Of a stretch of DNA of 64,000 bases, positions 34,174-42,707 are shown piece by piece. The stretch's first letter is position 1, and every line of letters begins with the position of its first letter. Made by a program: the position numbers and the translations under genes. The notes below the pieces were generated by a model. It was not told where the DNA came from. It was given only the letters and a program-made list of their open reading frames with translations, and did no database searches. This stretch comes from Tomitella biformata AHU 1821 (GTDB lineage Bacteria > Actinomycetota > Actinomycetes > Mycobacteriales > Mycobacteriaceae). The DNA lies in the NCBI RefSeq assembly GCF_000524475.1, contig NZ_BAVQ01000035.1, positions 1 to 64,000 on the forward strand, in the 5' to 3' direction.

Positions 34174-35582
34174 CTCAGATCCTCCTTCGGGGTGGTGTTG
34201 GCGAGGGCTCCGGCGGTGTACGTGCGGCCGTCGGGTGCGATGAAGCGGCCGGTGGCCGGGTTGTAGGGCACCGCTTCGACGGAGCCGGCCGCGGGCGATT
34301 CGCCGTCGGTCGGCGGGGCCGTGATCGGGGCCGCCGAGGCCGGGGTCCGCGTGTGACCGGCGGGGGCGGACAACAGGCCCGGCCAGGCCGAGGGCGCGCC
34401 GCCCGGGCAATCCTCGATGAGCTTGGTGCGCACGGCCGGGTTGGACACGCAGGGGATGTTCCGCGAGCCGCGGACGTCGCGGGGGTCGCTCTGGGGAAGG
34501 GCACAGCTGGCGTCGATGTTGGCGGGCTCGTCGGTGGTGTCCAGCGGGTCGCGGCGCTGCGTACCCTGGTAGCCCTCCGTGCACGCCACGGGCCCGAAGG
34601 TGTCCAGCAGCTTCACGTCAAGGGGGGCCTGGGCGACCATCTGGTCGTCCGTGAGCTGGAAGCCCTGGTTCTGGACGCTGAAATTGGCGGACGCCGAGAC
34701 CGCCGGATAAGTCACCAGGATCTGCTGCAGGCCCGGGATATTGACCCGCAGCACCTGGCCGACGGTCTGGAGGTCGGCCAGCAGCGTCGGCAGCGTCGGG
34801 GCGAGCCCGGTCAGGAGCGCGCTCGTCGTGTCGGCGAAGCCGGGTCCGAGGTCGAGGACGGAGTTCAGGTAGCCGTCGCTGGCCGCGAGCTGGGTGGTGA
34901 ACGACGCCAGATTCCGAGTGGCCGAGGTGAGGTCGCCAGCGGCGATATTGCCGGCCTCCATCAGCACCTCGCCATCGTCGATGAGCGTGATCGTCTGTGC
35001 CAGATCCTCTTTGGCGAGCCGCACGAGCTCGTCCGCGGATTCGATGGCCGAGCGCAGGTGGGAGCCGGCGTCGTCGAGCGCGAGGGCGCCCTCGTCGAGG
35101 GTCTCCTGCAGGGAGCCGTCGGGCACCGACGCGAGCAGCGCGTGCACCTTGTCGAGCAGCGTGCCGGCGGAGGTCGGCACCGACGTCCGGCTCATGACGA
35201 TCGTGCTGCCCGCCGTCAGAAACGGGCCGGCGTCGGAGGCTGGCACCAGGTCGACGTACTGCTCGCCGATCGCGGAGACGCTCTTGATCACCGCGGTGGT
35301 CGCGGCCGGGACGGGCTGGCCGGAGTCCAGTTGGAGGGTGATCGCCACCCCGCCGTCGATCAGGTCGATCGCCTCGACGGTGCCGATGTCGGCGCCGCGA
35401 TAGGTGACGATCGCGTTCTCATAGATCCCGGAGCCGTCGTTGAACTCCGCGGTGACCTTGTACAGGCCGATGCCCGTCATCCGCTGGAGCCCGGAGTAAT
35501 TGACCCCGGCGTACAGCAGGGCGACGACGGTGAGGACCGCGAAGACGCTCAGCTGGACCTTGACCAGTCGAGTCTTGTGCAT
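34137..35582 (-). CDS. mceF: Mce family protein MceF
   Basis: The 481-residue substrate-binding subunit has an N-terminal transmembrane anchor (about 8-26), an MCE domain (about 38-118) with FNDGSGIYENAIVTYRG and the ISAIGEQYVDLVP-like strand, and a long helical region that forms the shuttle tube. The C-terminal 100 residues are Pro/Ala-rich and contain several cysteines (SCALPQ, IPCVSN, EDCPG). The start overlaps the mceE stop by one base (TGATG). It is the sixth mce gene, as expected for the last position. Confidence 0.92.
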   Translation of the reverse strand: MHKTRLVKVQLSVFAVLTVVALLYAGVNYSGLQRMTGIGLYKVTAEFNDGSGIYENAIVTYRGADIGTVEAIDLIDGGVAITLQLDSGQPVPAATTAVIKSVSAIGEQYVDLVPASDAGPFLTAGSTIVMSRTSVPTSAGTLLDKVHALLASVPDGSLQETLDEGALALDDAGSHLRSAIESADELVRLAKEDLAQTITLIDDGEVLMEAGNIAAGDLTSATRNLASFTTQLAASDGYLNSVLDLGPGFADTTSALLTGLAPTLPTLLADLQTVGQVLRVNIPGLQQILVTYPAVSASANFSVQNQGFQLTDDQMVAQAPLDVKLLDTFGPVACTEGYQGTQRRDPLDTTDEPANIDASCALPQSDPRDVRGSRNIPCVSNPAVRTKLIEDCPGGAPSAWPGLLSAPAGHTRTPASAAPITAPPTDGESPAAGSVEAVPYNPATGRFIAPDGRTYTAGALANTTPKEDLRWERLLTSPLEP

Positions 35583-36694
35583 CAGTTCCCTCCCTCTTCT
35601 GTGGTGGGCGCCGCGGGGAGCAGCGGGGCCAGCAGGGGGTTCGCCGCCTGCGTCGCGGAGAAGATCTGCTCGTTAATGCCCTTGGGGATGCTCGGCAGAA
35701 CCTTGTTCATGATGCCGTCGGCGCTGAGGTCGACAGTCAGATAGAGATTGATGAAATCCCCTCGCACGGTGCGGTCGATCGTGGAGACCGGGAATGGCAC
35801 GGTGAGCATGAGGTCGAGCGCGTCGGGCAGGTTGGTGCCTGACGCGGCGAGCTCCGTCAGTACCGGCTGGAGCTGGGTCAGGTCTGCGATGAGGTCGTCG
35901 TGGCTGCTGGACAGGACCTGGTCCGCGACCGCGCCGAACTCGCCCAGGCTCTCCAACATCCCGGTGAGCTGGGTCTGCTGATCGGCCAGCACCGCGAGCG
36001 CCGGGGCGATGGTGGACAGACCGGTGTCGATGGTCTCGGTCTGGGCGCCGAGCGTGCCGGCCAGCCGGTCGACGTTGTCGATGGCGCGCAGGATGTTCTC
36101 GCGCTGGTCGTTGAGCCCGCCGACGAACGTCTCGAGATTGCCGATCAGGCTGCGCAGCGACTCCTCACGCCCGTCCATCACATGGTTCAGCTCCAGGGTG
36201 ATCGTCTGCAGCTGCTGCAGACCGCCGCCGTTGAGCACGGCGGAGAGCGCGGAGAGCACCTGGTCTGTGGACGGGTGCTCGCTCGTGTTGCGGAGCGCGA
36301 CGGTGTCGCCGTCACGGAGCGGGCGGCTGATGTCCGCGCCCTGGGGGACCTCGAGTTCGAGGTATTGGGCGCCGAGGATGCTGGTCTGGCCGAGGGTCGC
36401 GGTGACGGTGGCGGGCAGGTTCGCGCTGGTGTTGAGCTGGACGGTGAGCCGCGCGTGCCAGCCGTCGACGTCGACGCGGCGGATCGCCCCGACGTTGACG
36501 TTGCCGGCCTTGACCACCGAGTTGTTCACCAGGTTCTGGATATCCGCCATCTCTACGGTCACCTCGATGGTGTCGCCGCTGATGGCGGTCCCGGGCAGCG
36601 GCAGCGAGTTGACGCCGTCGAAGCGGCAGCCGGTCACCGTGAGCAGCACGAGAGCCGCGCCGGCCAGGACCTGGGCACTGGATTTCTTGCTCAT
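35582..36694 (-). CDS. mceE: Mce family lipoprotein MceE
   Basis: The 370-residue protein has a lipoprotein signal with lipobox LTVTGC, so C23 should be lipidated. This is the expected feature of the fifth mce gene (LprK/LprN type in mycobacteria). The MCE domain covers about 40-120 (DTIEVTVEMADIQNLVNNS, GAQYLELEVPQG), followed by long amphipathic helices. The ATG overlaps the mceD stop by four bases. Confidence 0.92.
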   Translation of the reverse strand: MSKKSSAQVLAGAALVLLTVTGCRFDGVNSLPLPGTAISGDTIEVTVEMADIQNLVNNSVVKAGNVNVGAIRRVDVDGWHARLTVQLNTSANLPATVTATLGQTSILGAQYLELEVPQGADISRPLRDGDTVALRNTSEHPSTDQVLSALSAVLNGGGLQQLQTITLELNHVMDGREESLRSLIGNLETFVGGLNDQRENILRAIDNVDRLAGTLGAQTETIDTGLSTIAPALAVLADQQTQLTGMLESLGEFGAVADQVLSSSHDDLIADLTQLQPVLTELAASGTNLPDALDLMLTVPFPVSTIDRTVRGDFINLYLTVDLSADGIMNKVLPSIPKGINEQIFSATQAANPLLAPLLPAAPTTEEGGN

Positions 36695-37833
36695 CGGGGT
36701 CCTCCGTCGGTCGGCGGGAGCAGCAGGGAGGCGAGGGTCTGTCCCGCGCCGTCGCGCTCGACGAGGCCCGCGGTCAGCTGATCCTGAAGGGACTTTCCAG
36801 CCGTGGCGCAAGCCTCCTGTGGCGCGTTGACGGTGGTCGCGAGGACGCAGAACAGGGAGCGGGCGTCGGGCAGGTCGGGCAGCGCCAGCCCACCCGTCAG
36901 CGACTTCGTCTGCGGGTCGTAGATGTTGTAGAAGTTCCCGAGCGTCGTCGGCGCGGTGTGCAGGATCTGCGCCAGGTCGTCCTGGCGGTTGACCAGCAGC
37001 TGGGAGATATTCTGCAGCTCGATCACATCCGAGACCAGCTTCTCGTGGTTGTCCCCGATGACGCTCTGGACCTGCCCCATCTCGGCGGCGAGTGTGCCGA
37101 GCAGGACGTCGAGCTCGGTTCGGTTGCTGTTGAGCAGGTGGGAGACCTGCGACAACTGGTCGCTGAAGCCGACGATTTGGCGGTCGTTGGCGGCGAGTTC
37201 GCTAACGAAGGACTGCAGATTACGGACCGTGGTGAACAGGTCCGGACCGGAGGTCGCGAGGGTCTCCGCGGCCGCGGACAGGCTCTTCAGGGTGCCGTTG
37301 GCCAGCTCGCCGTGTCCGCGTAGCGCGTCCGAGGACGCGGCCAGCACGGAGTTGAGGGTGCCGTCGGGGTTGAGGCTGTCGGTGCCATTCGGCCCGAGCT
37401 GGTCCACCAGCTCGGTCAGCTGCTGCTTCTCCTCATCGAAGGAGACCGGCACGATGGTCCGCTCGAGGGGGACGATGGCGTGGTCGGTGAGCACCTCGCC
37501 CTGGGTGTACGCGGGGGCGAACTGCACGTACCGGCCGCTGACCAGGGTCGGGGCGATGATGACGGCCTGGGCGTCGGCGGGGATCTTGCGGCCCTTGTCG
37601 TAGGTCATCTCGACCTTGACGCGGTCGCCCTCGGGGGTGATGGCGGTGACGGCGCCGACCTTGACGCCCAGAACATTCACGGGGTCGCCCGGGTAGAGTC
37701 CGGTCGTGTTGTCGAAGTAGGCGATCACGTGCTTGGTCGAGCTCTGGGCGTGCCAGGCGCCGCCGGCGATGGCGACCAGCGCGAGCGCCACCGCGCCGAT
37801 GACGAGGGGCGCGAGACGGGGGAGTTTCTTCAT
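36691..37833 (-). CDS. mceD: Mce family protein MceD
   Basis: The 380-residue protein has a transmembrane anchor at about 9-27, an MCE domain at about 36-112 (FDNTTGLYPGDPVNVLGVKVG, SGRYVQFAPAY) and helical segments beyond. A Cys near residue 330 (LFCVLATTV) recurs in the MceD position of other operons. The ATG overlaps the mceC stop by four bases, and its own stop overlaps mceE. Confidence 0.92.
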   Translation of the reverse strand: MKKLPRLAPLVIGAVALALVAIAGGAWHAQSSTKHVIAYFDNTTGLYPGDPVNVLGVKVGAVTAITPEGDRVKVEMTYDKGRKIPADAQAVIIAPTLVSGRYVQFAPAYTQGEVLTDHAIVPLERTIVPVSFDEEKQQLTELVDQLGPNGTDSLNPDGTLNSVLAASSDALRGHGELANGTLKSLSAAAETLATSGPDLFTTVRNLQSFVSELAANDRQIVGFSDQLSQVSHLLNSNRTELDVLLGTLAAEMGQVQSVIGDNHEKLVSDVIELQNISQLLVNRQDDLAQILHTAPTTLGNFYNIYDPQTKSLTGGLALPDLPDARSLFCVLATTVNAPQEACATAGKSLQDQLTAGLVERDGAGQTLASLLLPPTDGGPR

Positions 37834-38831
37834 CGCGGGGCTCCTGGGCTCCAAGGCTGTTGTCCGTCGAGGTTCACTGGGGTGACGTTGGCAAGGAGTG
37901 TGTTGAAGAACGGCCCGCTGCCGAGCACGTCGTTGAGCTGGATGGAGAAGGTCTTCAGCCCCTTGATCGACGCGTTGACGTTGTCGTAGTTCCGGTTCAG
38001 CAACTCGAGGGTCGTGCCCACCTGCTCCAAGGTCGCGGGCAGCGCGGTCTCGTTGTCTCGGGCGATGGAGCCGAGCTGGTCGAAGACGGATGTGGTGGCG
38101 ACGATGACCCGGTGGATGGACTCGGACCGTTCGTTGAGCGCGCGGAAGAGGGCCTGGCCGTCGGTCAGCAGCGCGGTGAACTGGGCGTTGCGCCCGGCGA
38201 GCACGTCGGTGACTCCGCTGGTATGCGCGACGAGGTCCCGCACCGCCTGGTCCCGGGAGGCGACGGTGTCGGACACGCGGGTCAGCCCGGTCAAGGAGTC
38301 CGCGAGGTCGGGGGAGAGCTCGGCGAGCAGTTCGGACGTCGCGAGCAGGGCGTCGTCGAGCTGCGCCTTGTCGGTCTCCGCGACCTTGGTCGTGACTTCG
38401 GCAAGAGATTGCGTGATGTCGTACCCGGACGTGGTGCGCGCCATGGGGATCCGCCGGCCAGCGGCGAGATCGCCGTCGCCGGCGGGCGCGAGCTCGACGA
38501 AGCGTTTGCCGAGCACCGTCCCGACCTTGATGGCGGCGGTGGACTTGTCGCCGACGTGGATGCCGTGGCTGTCGGCGGCGAAGCGCACGAGCACATGGGC
38601 GTCCTCGAGCTCGATGCCCTTGACCTCGCCGACCACCAGGCCGGCGATTTGGACGTCGTCCCCGACGGCCAGGCCGCTCGCGTCCACGAACTCCGCTTGG
38701 TAGGCCACCGTGTCACTGACCCCGGGAATGGACTTGTAGTTGAAGATCGTGATCAGGAACCCGAGCACCAGGGCGGTGCCCACAAGCCCCACGAGCGTGC
38801 GATTGCGTTCCCGCATAGGCGTTCTCGCCAT
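37830..38831 (-). CDS. mceC: Mce family protein MceC
   Basis: The 333-residue subunit has an N-terminal anchor (LVGLVGTALVLGFLITIF, about 12-29) and an MCE domain at about 40-125 (FVDASGLAVGDDVQIAGLVVG, LGKRFVELAP). The start at 38831 is chosen because GGAGG lies 6-7 bases upstream; an upstream ATG pair at 38846-38849 overlaps the mceB stop but has no ribosome-binding site. It ends in an ATGA overlap with mceD. Confidence 0.92.
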   Translation of the reverse strand: MARTPMRERNRTLVGLVGTALVLGFLITIFNYKSIPGVSDTVAYQAEFVDASGLAVGDDVQIAGLVVGEVKGIELEDAHVLVRFAADSHGIHVGDKSTAAIKVGTVLGKRFVELAPAGDGDLAAGRRIPMARTTSGYDITQSLAEVTTKVAETDKAQLDDALLATSELLAELSPDLADSLTGLTRVSDTVASRDQAVRDLVAHTSGVTDVLAGRNAQFTALLTDGQALFRALNERSESIHRVIVATTSVFDQLGSIARDNETALPATLEQVGTTLELLNRNYDNVNASIKGLKTFSIQLNDVLGSGPFFNTLLANVTPVNLDGQQPWSPGAPR

Positions 38832-38845
38832 TGTGGTCCTCCTCA

Positions 38846-39859
38846 TCATTGGCACCGATCTGCGGGCGCGGTGAACATGGGGGTCTCGTCGGCGCCGCCG
38901 AGACCCGGGTAGCGGAAGGCGACCCCGCATAGGAAGAAATTCACGAAGTTCCCGTAGCTGCTGACGCGGGAGATCTTCTGGTACGCGCCGGGGAGGTCCC
39001 CGAGGAGCTGGTCCAACTCAGCCGAGCGGGAATTCAGGTTGGCCGCAAGCTGGCCGAGCTGGCCGATATCCGCGGTCAGCGGGGCGCGCGCCTTGGTGAG
39101 CAGGTCGGCGATGGAGGCGGTGGCCCCGTCCAGGCTGTCGACGGCCGTGATGATCGTCGCGCGGTCGTCGCTGAGCCCGCTGACGAGCTGCTGCAGGGTC
39201 AAGACCATCGTGGAGAGGTCCTCGCCCCGGTCGTCGACCGTCTCGACGACGGTGCCGAGATTCTGGACGACCTGGCCGATGACCTCGTCCTTGTCGGCGA
39301 GGGTGGTGCTCAGCGTGCCGATGTCGCGGACCAGTTCGGCGATATTGGTGGACTCGCCGCCGATCACCTGGACCAGCGAGGCAGTCAGCTTATTGGCCGC
39401 CGCCGGGTCCAGCCCCTGCAGCAGGGGCCGGAAGCCGTTGACCAGCTTGTCCATATCGAGCGAGCCCGTGGTCTGGGCGATCGGGATGACGCTGCCGGGC
39501 GGAAGCGGGACGGCCGCGCCGGGGCCCTCTGCCAGTTGGAGGTAGCGGTCCTCGAGCAGGTTCTTATAGCGGACCCGCGCGGTGGTCGTGGACGACACGG
39601 GGCGGTCGGTGTCGACGCCGAAGTGCACCAGCACCTCGTGGGCGCCGCGCAGCTCGACTTTTTTCACCTTGCCCACCGGCACGCCCGCGACTTTGACGTC
39701 GTCGCCGGTCTTGAGGCCGGAGGAGTTGCTGAAGACGGCGGAGTAGGAATGTTGCGGGCCGAAGCGGATGTTGCCGACGACGGTCGCGAGCAGGAAGGTG
39801 ACGACGCTGGTGACCAGCACGAAGATGGACAGCTTGATCGCCGGTCCGCGCACATTCAT
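38846..39859 (-). CDS. mceB: Mce family protein MceB
   Basis: The 337-residue protein has an N-terminal transmembrane helix (about 8-27) and an MCE domain at about 35-115 with FSNSSGLKTGDDVKVAGVPVG and LLEDRYLQLAEGP. The remainder is predicted helix. A C-terminal FFLCGVAFRYPGLGG segment is typical of MceB. Its ATG overlaps the TAA of mceA by one base (TAATG). Confidence 0.92.
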   Translation of the reverse strand: MNVRGPAIKLSIFVLVTSVVTFLLATVVGNIRFGPQHSYSAVFSNSSGLKTGDDVKVAGVPVGKVKKVELRGAHEVLVHFGVDTDRPVSSTTTARVRYKNLLEDRYLQLAEGPGAAVPLPPGSVIPIAQTTGSLDMDKLVNGFRPLLQGLDPAAANKLTASLVQVIGGESTNIAELVRDIGTLSTTLADKDEVIGQVVQNLGTVVETVDDRGEDLSTMVLTLQQLVSGLSDDRATIITAVDSLDGATASIADLLTKARAPLTADIGQLGQLAANLNSRSAELDQLLGDLPGAYQKISRVSSYGNFVNFFLCGVAFRYPGLGGADETPMFTAPADRCQ

Positions 39860-41028
39860 TACGGGGCTCCAAACAATAGGGCTGCCAGGCGGCCGCCGTC
39901 GGCGAACGGGTTCGGCGGGACCTGATAGGCCGAGCTGCCGTCCTGGAAATCGGTGTGGCCGGGGTCCCGGGTGGTCACGGTGCCCTCGATTCCGTGGCAG
40001 CTCGGCGCGTTGGTGACGTTGCCGACCTGGGGGAGATTGCTGGGGAACTGGTAGAAGGGGTCGCCCACCGGAAGCGCGGCCAGGATATTGAGCCCGGGCC
40101 GGCCGCCGCCGAACGCGCGGCGGAGGTACTGGTCCGATTGGGTGAGGCCGGAGAACAGGCACTGGAACGAGGGGGAGTAGTCGGCGAGCAGGCCGAGCAC
40201 CGGGTTCAACTCGCCGGCGGCCCGGATCAACGGCTCCCCGGCGTCGTCCAGCACGTCCTGGCCGACATCGCCGAGGCCGGTCAGGCTGGCGAGGAAGGCA
40301 CCGTACTGGGACTGCTTGGCCGTCAGGGTCTCACCGGTGACGCTCAGCTGATCGAGCACGGCGAGCAGGTCCGGGGAGAGGTCGCCGAGCGTCTCGGCGT
40401 TGTCCGCGAGCAGGGCGATATCGCGCTGCAGGGTCGGGATGGAGCCGTTGAACTCGGCGAGGTACTCGTTGAGGCCCTCCAACGTGGCGCCGAGGTCCTC
40501 GCCCCGGCCGCTCAAAGCGGCGGCGGCTTGCGCCAGGACGGTGTTCACCTGGGACGGGTCGACCTCGTCGAGCACGGCGAGCAGGTCGCCGAGAACGCTC
40601 TCGACCTCGACGGTGACCTCGGCGCCGGAGATGGTGGTGCCGGCGGCCAGCCGCTGTCCGGAGGGTTTCGCCGGCGGGACGAGGTTGACGTATTTGCGGG
40701 CGAACAGCGTCGTGGCATTGAGCTGCACGCCCACGTTCTGCGGGATCCGGTCGAGCTGTTCCGGCTGCATCTCCAGGGTCAGCACGGCGTCGTCGCCGTT
40801 GTAGGAGGTGGCCGCGACGCGCCCGACCACCCGGCTGTGGAATTTGACGTCGGAGCCGGAGTCCATCAGCAGGCCGGCGCGGTCGGTGCGGATCAGCACC
40901 TTCGCGGTGCTGGTGAAGGCGCCGCTGTACAGGCCCACGGACACGGCGGCCAGGGCGATGACGAGCACGAGGAGCGCCGTGCCCAGCAGGGCGTTCTGAG
41001 TCCGCGACACGCGGTGGTTGTCAGTCAT
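39859..41028 (-). CDS. mceA: Mce family protein MceA
   Basis: The 389-residue protein has a transmembrane anchor (about 14-35) and an MCE domain at about 42-125 (TDRAGLLMDSGSDVKFHSRVVG, FARKYVNLVPP). Long helices follow, and the C-terminal third contains SFQCLFSGL and a PSCHG segment with conserved cysteines. The start at 41028 has GGGTGA about 6 bases upstream and lies 4 bases after the yrbEB stop. It is the first mce gene of the operon. Confidence 0.92.
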   Translation of the reverse strand: MTDNHRVSRTQNALLGTALLVLVIALAAVSVGLYSGAFTSTAKVLIRTDRAGLLMDSGSDVKFHSRVVGRVAATSYNGDDAVLTLEMQPEQLDRIPQNVGVQLNATTLFARKYVNLVPPAKPSGQRLAAGTTISGAEVTVEVESVLGDLLAVLDEVDPSQVNTVLAQAAAALSGRGEDLGATLEGLNEYLAEFNGSIPTLQRDIALLADNAETLGDLSPDLLAVLDQLSVTGETLTAKQSQYGAFLASLTGLGDVGQDVLDDAGEPLIRAAGELNPVLGLLADYSPSFQCLFSGLTQSDQYLRRAFGGGRPGLNILAALPVGDPFYQFPSNLPQVGNVTNAPSCHGIEGTVTTRDPGHTDFQDGSSAYQVPPNPFADGGRLAALLFGAP

Positions 41029-41032
41029 GTCA

Positions 41033-41866
41033 TCACCCTGAGATGTGCACGCCGGCACCCGGTCCACCGAACACGGCGATCCCGACCAAGAGGTCGATGA
41101 CCATTACTGCGATTAGCGAGGTGCGCACCGCGCGGCCCACCGCGACGCCCACGCCCGCGGGCCCGCCGGAGGCGTTGTACCCGTGGTAGCAGGTCACGCA
41201 CATGATCACCACGGCCATGACGATGACCTTGAGCAGTGACCACCACACGTCCGAGTGGATGAGGAACACGTTGAAATAGTGGTCGTAGGTGCCGCTGGAC
41301 TGGCCGCTGAAGAACATCGCCACCACGCGGGTGGACGCGTAGCCCATGATCAGCGCTATCGCGTAGAGCGGGATCACCGCGATGACGCCGGCGATGAGGC
41401 GGGTCGTCACGAGGAAGGAGGTGGAGGGCACCGACATGACCTCGAGGGCGTCGATCTCCTCGCTGACGCGCATCGCCCCCAGCTCCGCGGTGAAACCGGC
41501 CCCTACGGTGGCGGTCAGGGCGATCCCGGCGATCAGCGGCACCGCCTCGCGGGTGTTGAAGAAGGCGGAGACGAAGCCGGACAGCGCGCCGATGCCGATG
41601 CGGCCCAGCGAGGTGTCACCCTGCTGACCAACCTCGTAGGACGCCGCGACGGTCAGGAAGCCCAGCACGACGACGGTGCCGCCGATCACGGCCAGGGCGC
41701 CCGTGCCGAGGCTCACCTCGGCGATGAGGCGGAGGATCTCGCTGCGATAGCGGCGGAGGGTCTTGGGGATCGCGGCGATGCTGGATCCGTAGAACCGCAG
41801 CTGCTTGCCCAGGTCGGCGAGCGAGTCGACCGGCTTGCGGGCCATTCGGGTGATTGCGTGGCTCAT
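41033..41866 (-). CDS. yrbEB: YrbE-type permease B
   Basis: The 277-residue integral membrane protein of the MlaE/YrbE family forms the transmembrane pore with YrbEA. It has five to six helices and the conserved cytoplasmic coupling segment ELGAMRVSEEIDALEVMSVPS, which contacts the ATPase. The GGPAGVGVAVGRAVR segment near the C-terminus is also typical. AAAGGAG lies 8 bases upstream. It is 19 bases after yrbEA. Confidence 0.93.
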   Translation of the reverse strand: MSHAITRMARKPVDSLADLGKQLRFYGSSIAAIPKTLRRYRSEILRLIAEVSLGTGALAVIGGTVVVLGFLTVAASYEVGQQGDTSLGRIGIGALSGFVSAFFNTREAVPLIAGIALTATVGAGFTAELGAMRVSEEIDALEVMSVPSTSFLVTTRLIAGVIAVIPLYAIALIMGYASTRVVAMFFSGQSSGTYDHYFNVFLIHSDVWWSLLKVIVMAVVIMCVTCYHGYNASGGPAGVGVAVGRAVRTSLIAVMVIDLLVGIAVFGGPGAGVHISG

Positions 41867-41885
41867 CTGCCATCTCCTTTCGTAG

Positions 41886-42707
41886 TCAGCTGTGGAGGGT
41901 GAGGGTGGTGATGACGGAGTTCGCCAGGAACAGCAGGATGAAGCTCACGACGACGGTCTGGTTGACGGCCTCGCCCACGCCCTTGGGCCCGCCCTTGACC
42001 CGGATGCCGAGGTGACAACCCACGAGCCCGGACAGCAGGCCGAAGATCGCGGCCTTGAGGGTGCCGATCGCCAGGTCGGAGGTGCCGGTCAGGAGCGAGA
42101 GGCTGCTGACGAACTGGCCCGGCGTCGCGCCCTGCAGGTAGACGCTGAAGATGTACCCGCCCACGATGCCCACCGCGGTGACCAGGCCGTTGAGGAACAG
42201 GGCCACGACGGTCGCGGCGAGCACGCGGGGGACCACGAGCCGCTGGATGGGGTCGATGCCCAGGACCTCGGTGGCGTCGAGCTCCTCCCGAATCTTCCGG
42301 GATCCGAGGTCCGCGCAGATGGCGGTGGCCCCGGCGCCCGCGACCACGAGCACCGTGACGATGGGGCCGATCTCGCGGATCACCGCGACGCCGGCGCCGC
42401 TGCCGCTGAGGTCGATGCCGCCGATCTCGGACAGGATCAGGTTGATCTGGAAGATCACCATCACGCAGAACGGGATCGACATCAGCAGGGTGGGGACGAT
42501 CGAGACGCTGGCGATGAACCACGCCTGGTGCAGGAACTCGCGCCATTGGACCGGGCGCTTGAACATGTACCGGAAGGTCTCCCATGCGGTGATGTAGAAA
42601 TCGCCGAACATCTTCGGGACCGCGGCGAGCTTGGCCCGGGCCTTGGCGGAGACCAACGGCTGCGCCTCCGCTTGCTCATCAACCTGCGCGTCAACACTGG
42701 TGGCCAT
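41886..42707 (-). CDS. yrbEA: YrbE-type permease A
   Basis: The 273-residue MlaE-family permease pairs with YrbEB. The conserved coupling helix ADLGSRKIREELDATEVLG precedes DPIQRLVVPRVLA, and GGPKGVGEAVNQTVV lies near the C-terminus. An N-terminal polar extension of about 25 residues precedes the first helix. The start overlaps the 3' end of the upstream GMC oxidase gene by 17 bases, so the mce genes are fused into one unit with the metabolic genes. Confidence 0.93.
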   Translation of the reverse strand: MATSVDAQVDEQAEAQPLVSAKARAKLAAVPKMFGDFYITAWETFRYMFKRPVQWREFLHQAWFIASVSIVPTLLMSIPFCVMVIFQINLILSEIGGIDLSGSGAGVAVIREIGPIVTVLVVAGAGATAICADLGSRKIREELDATEVLGIDPIQRLVVPRVLAATVVALFLNGLVTAVGIVGGYIFSVYLQGATPGQFVSSLSLLTGTSDLAIGTLKAAIFGLLSGLVGCHLGIRVKGGPKGVGEAVNQTVVVSFILLFLANSVITTLTLHS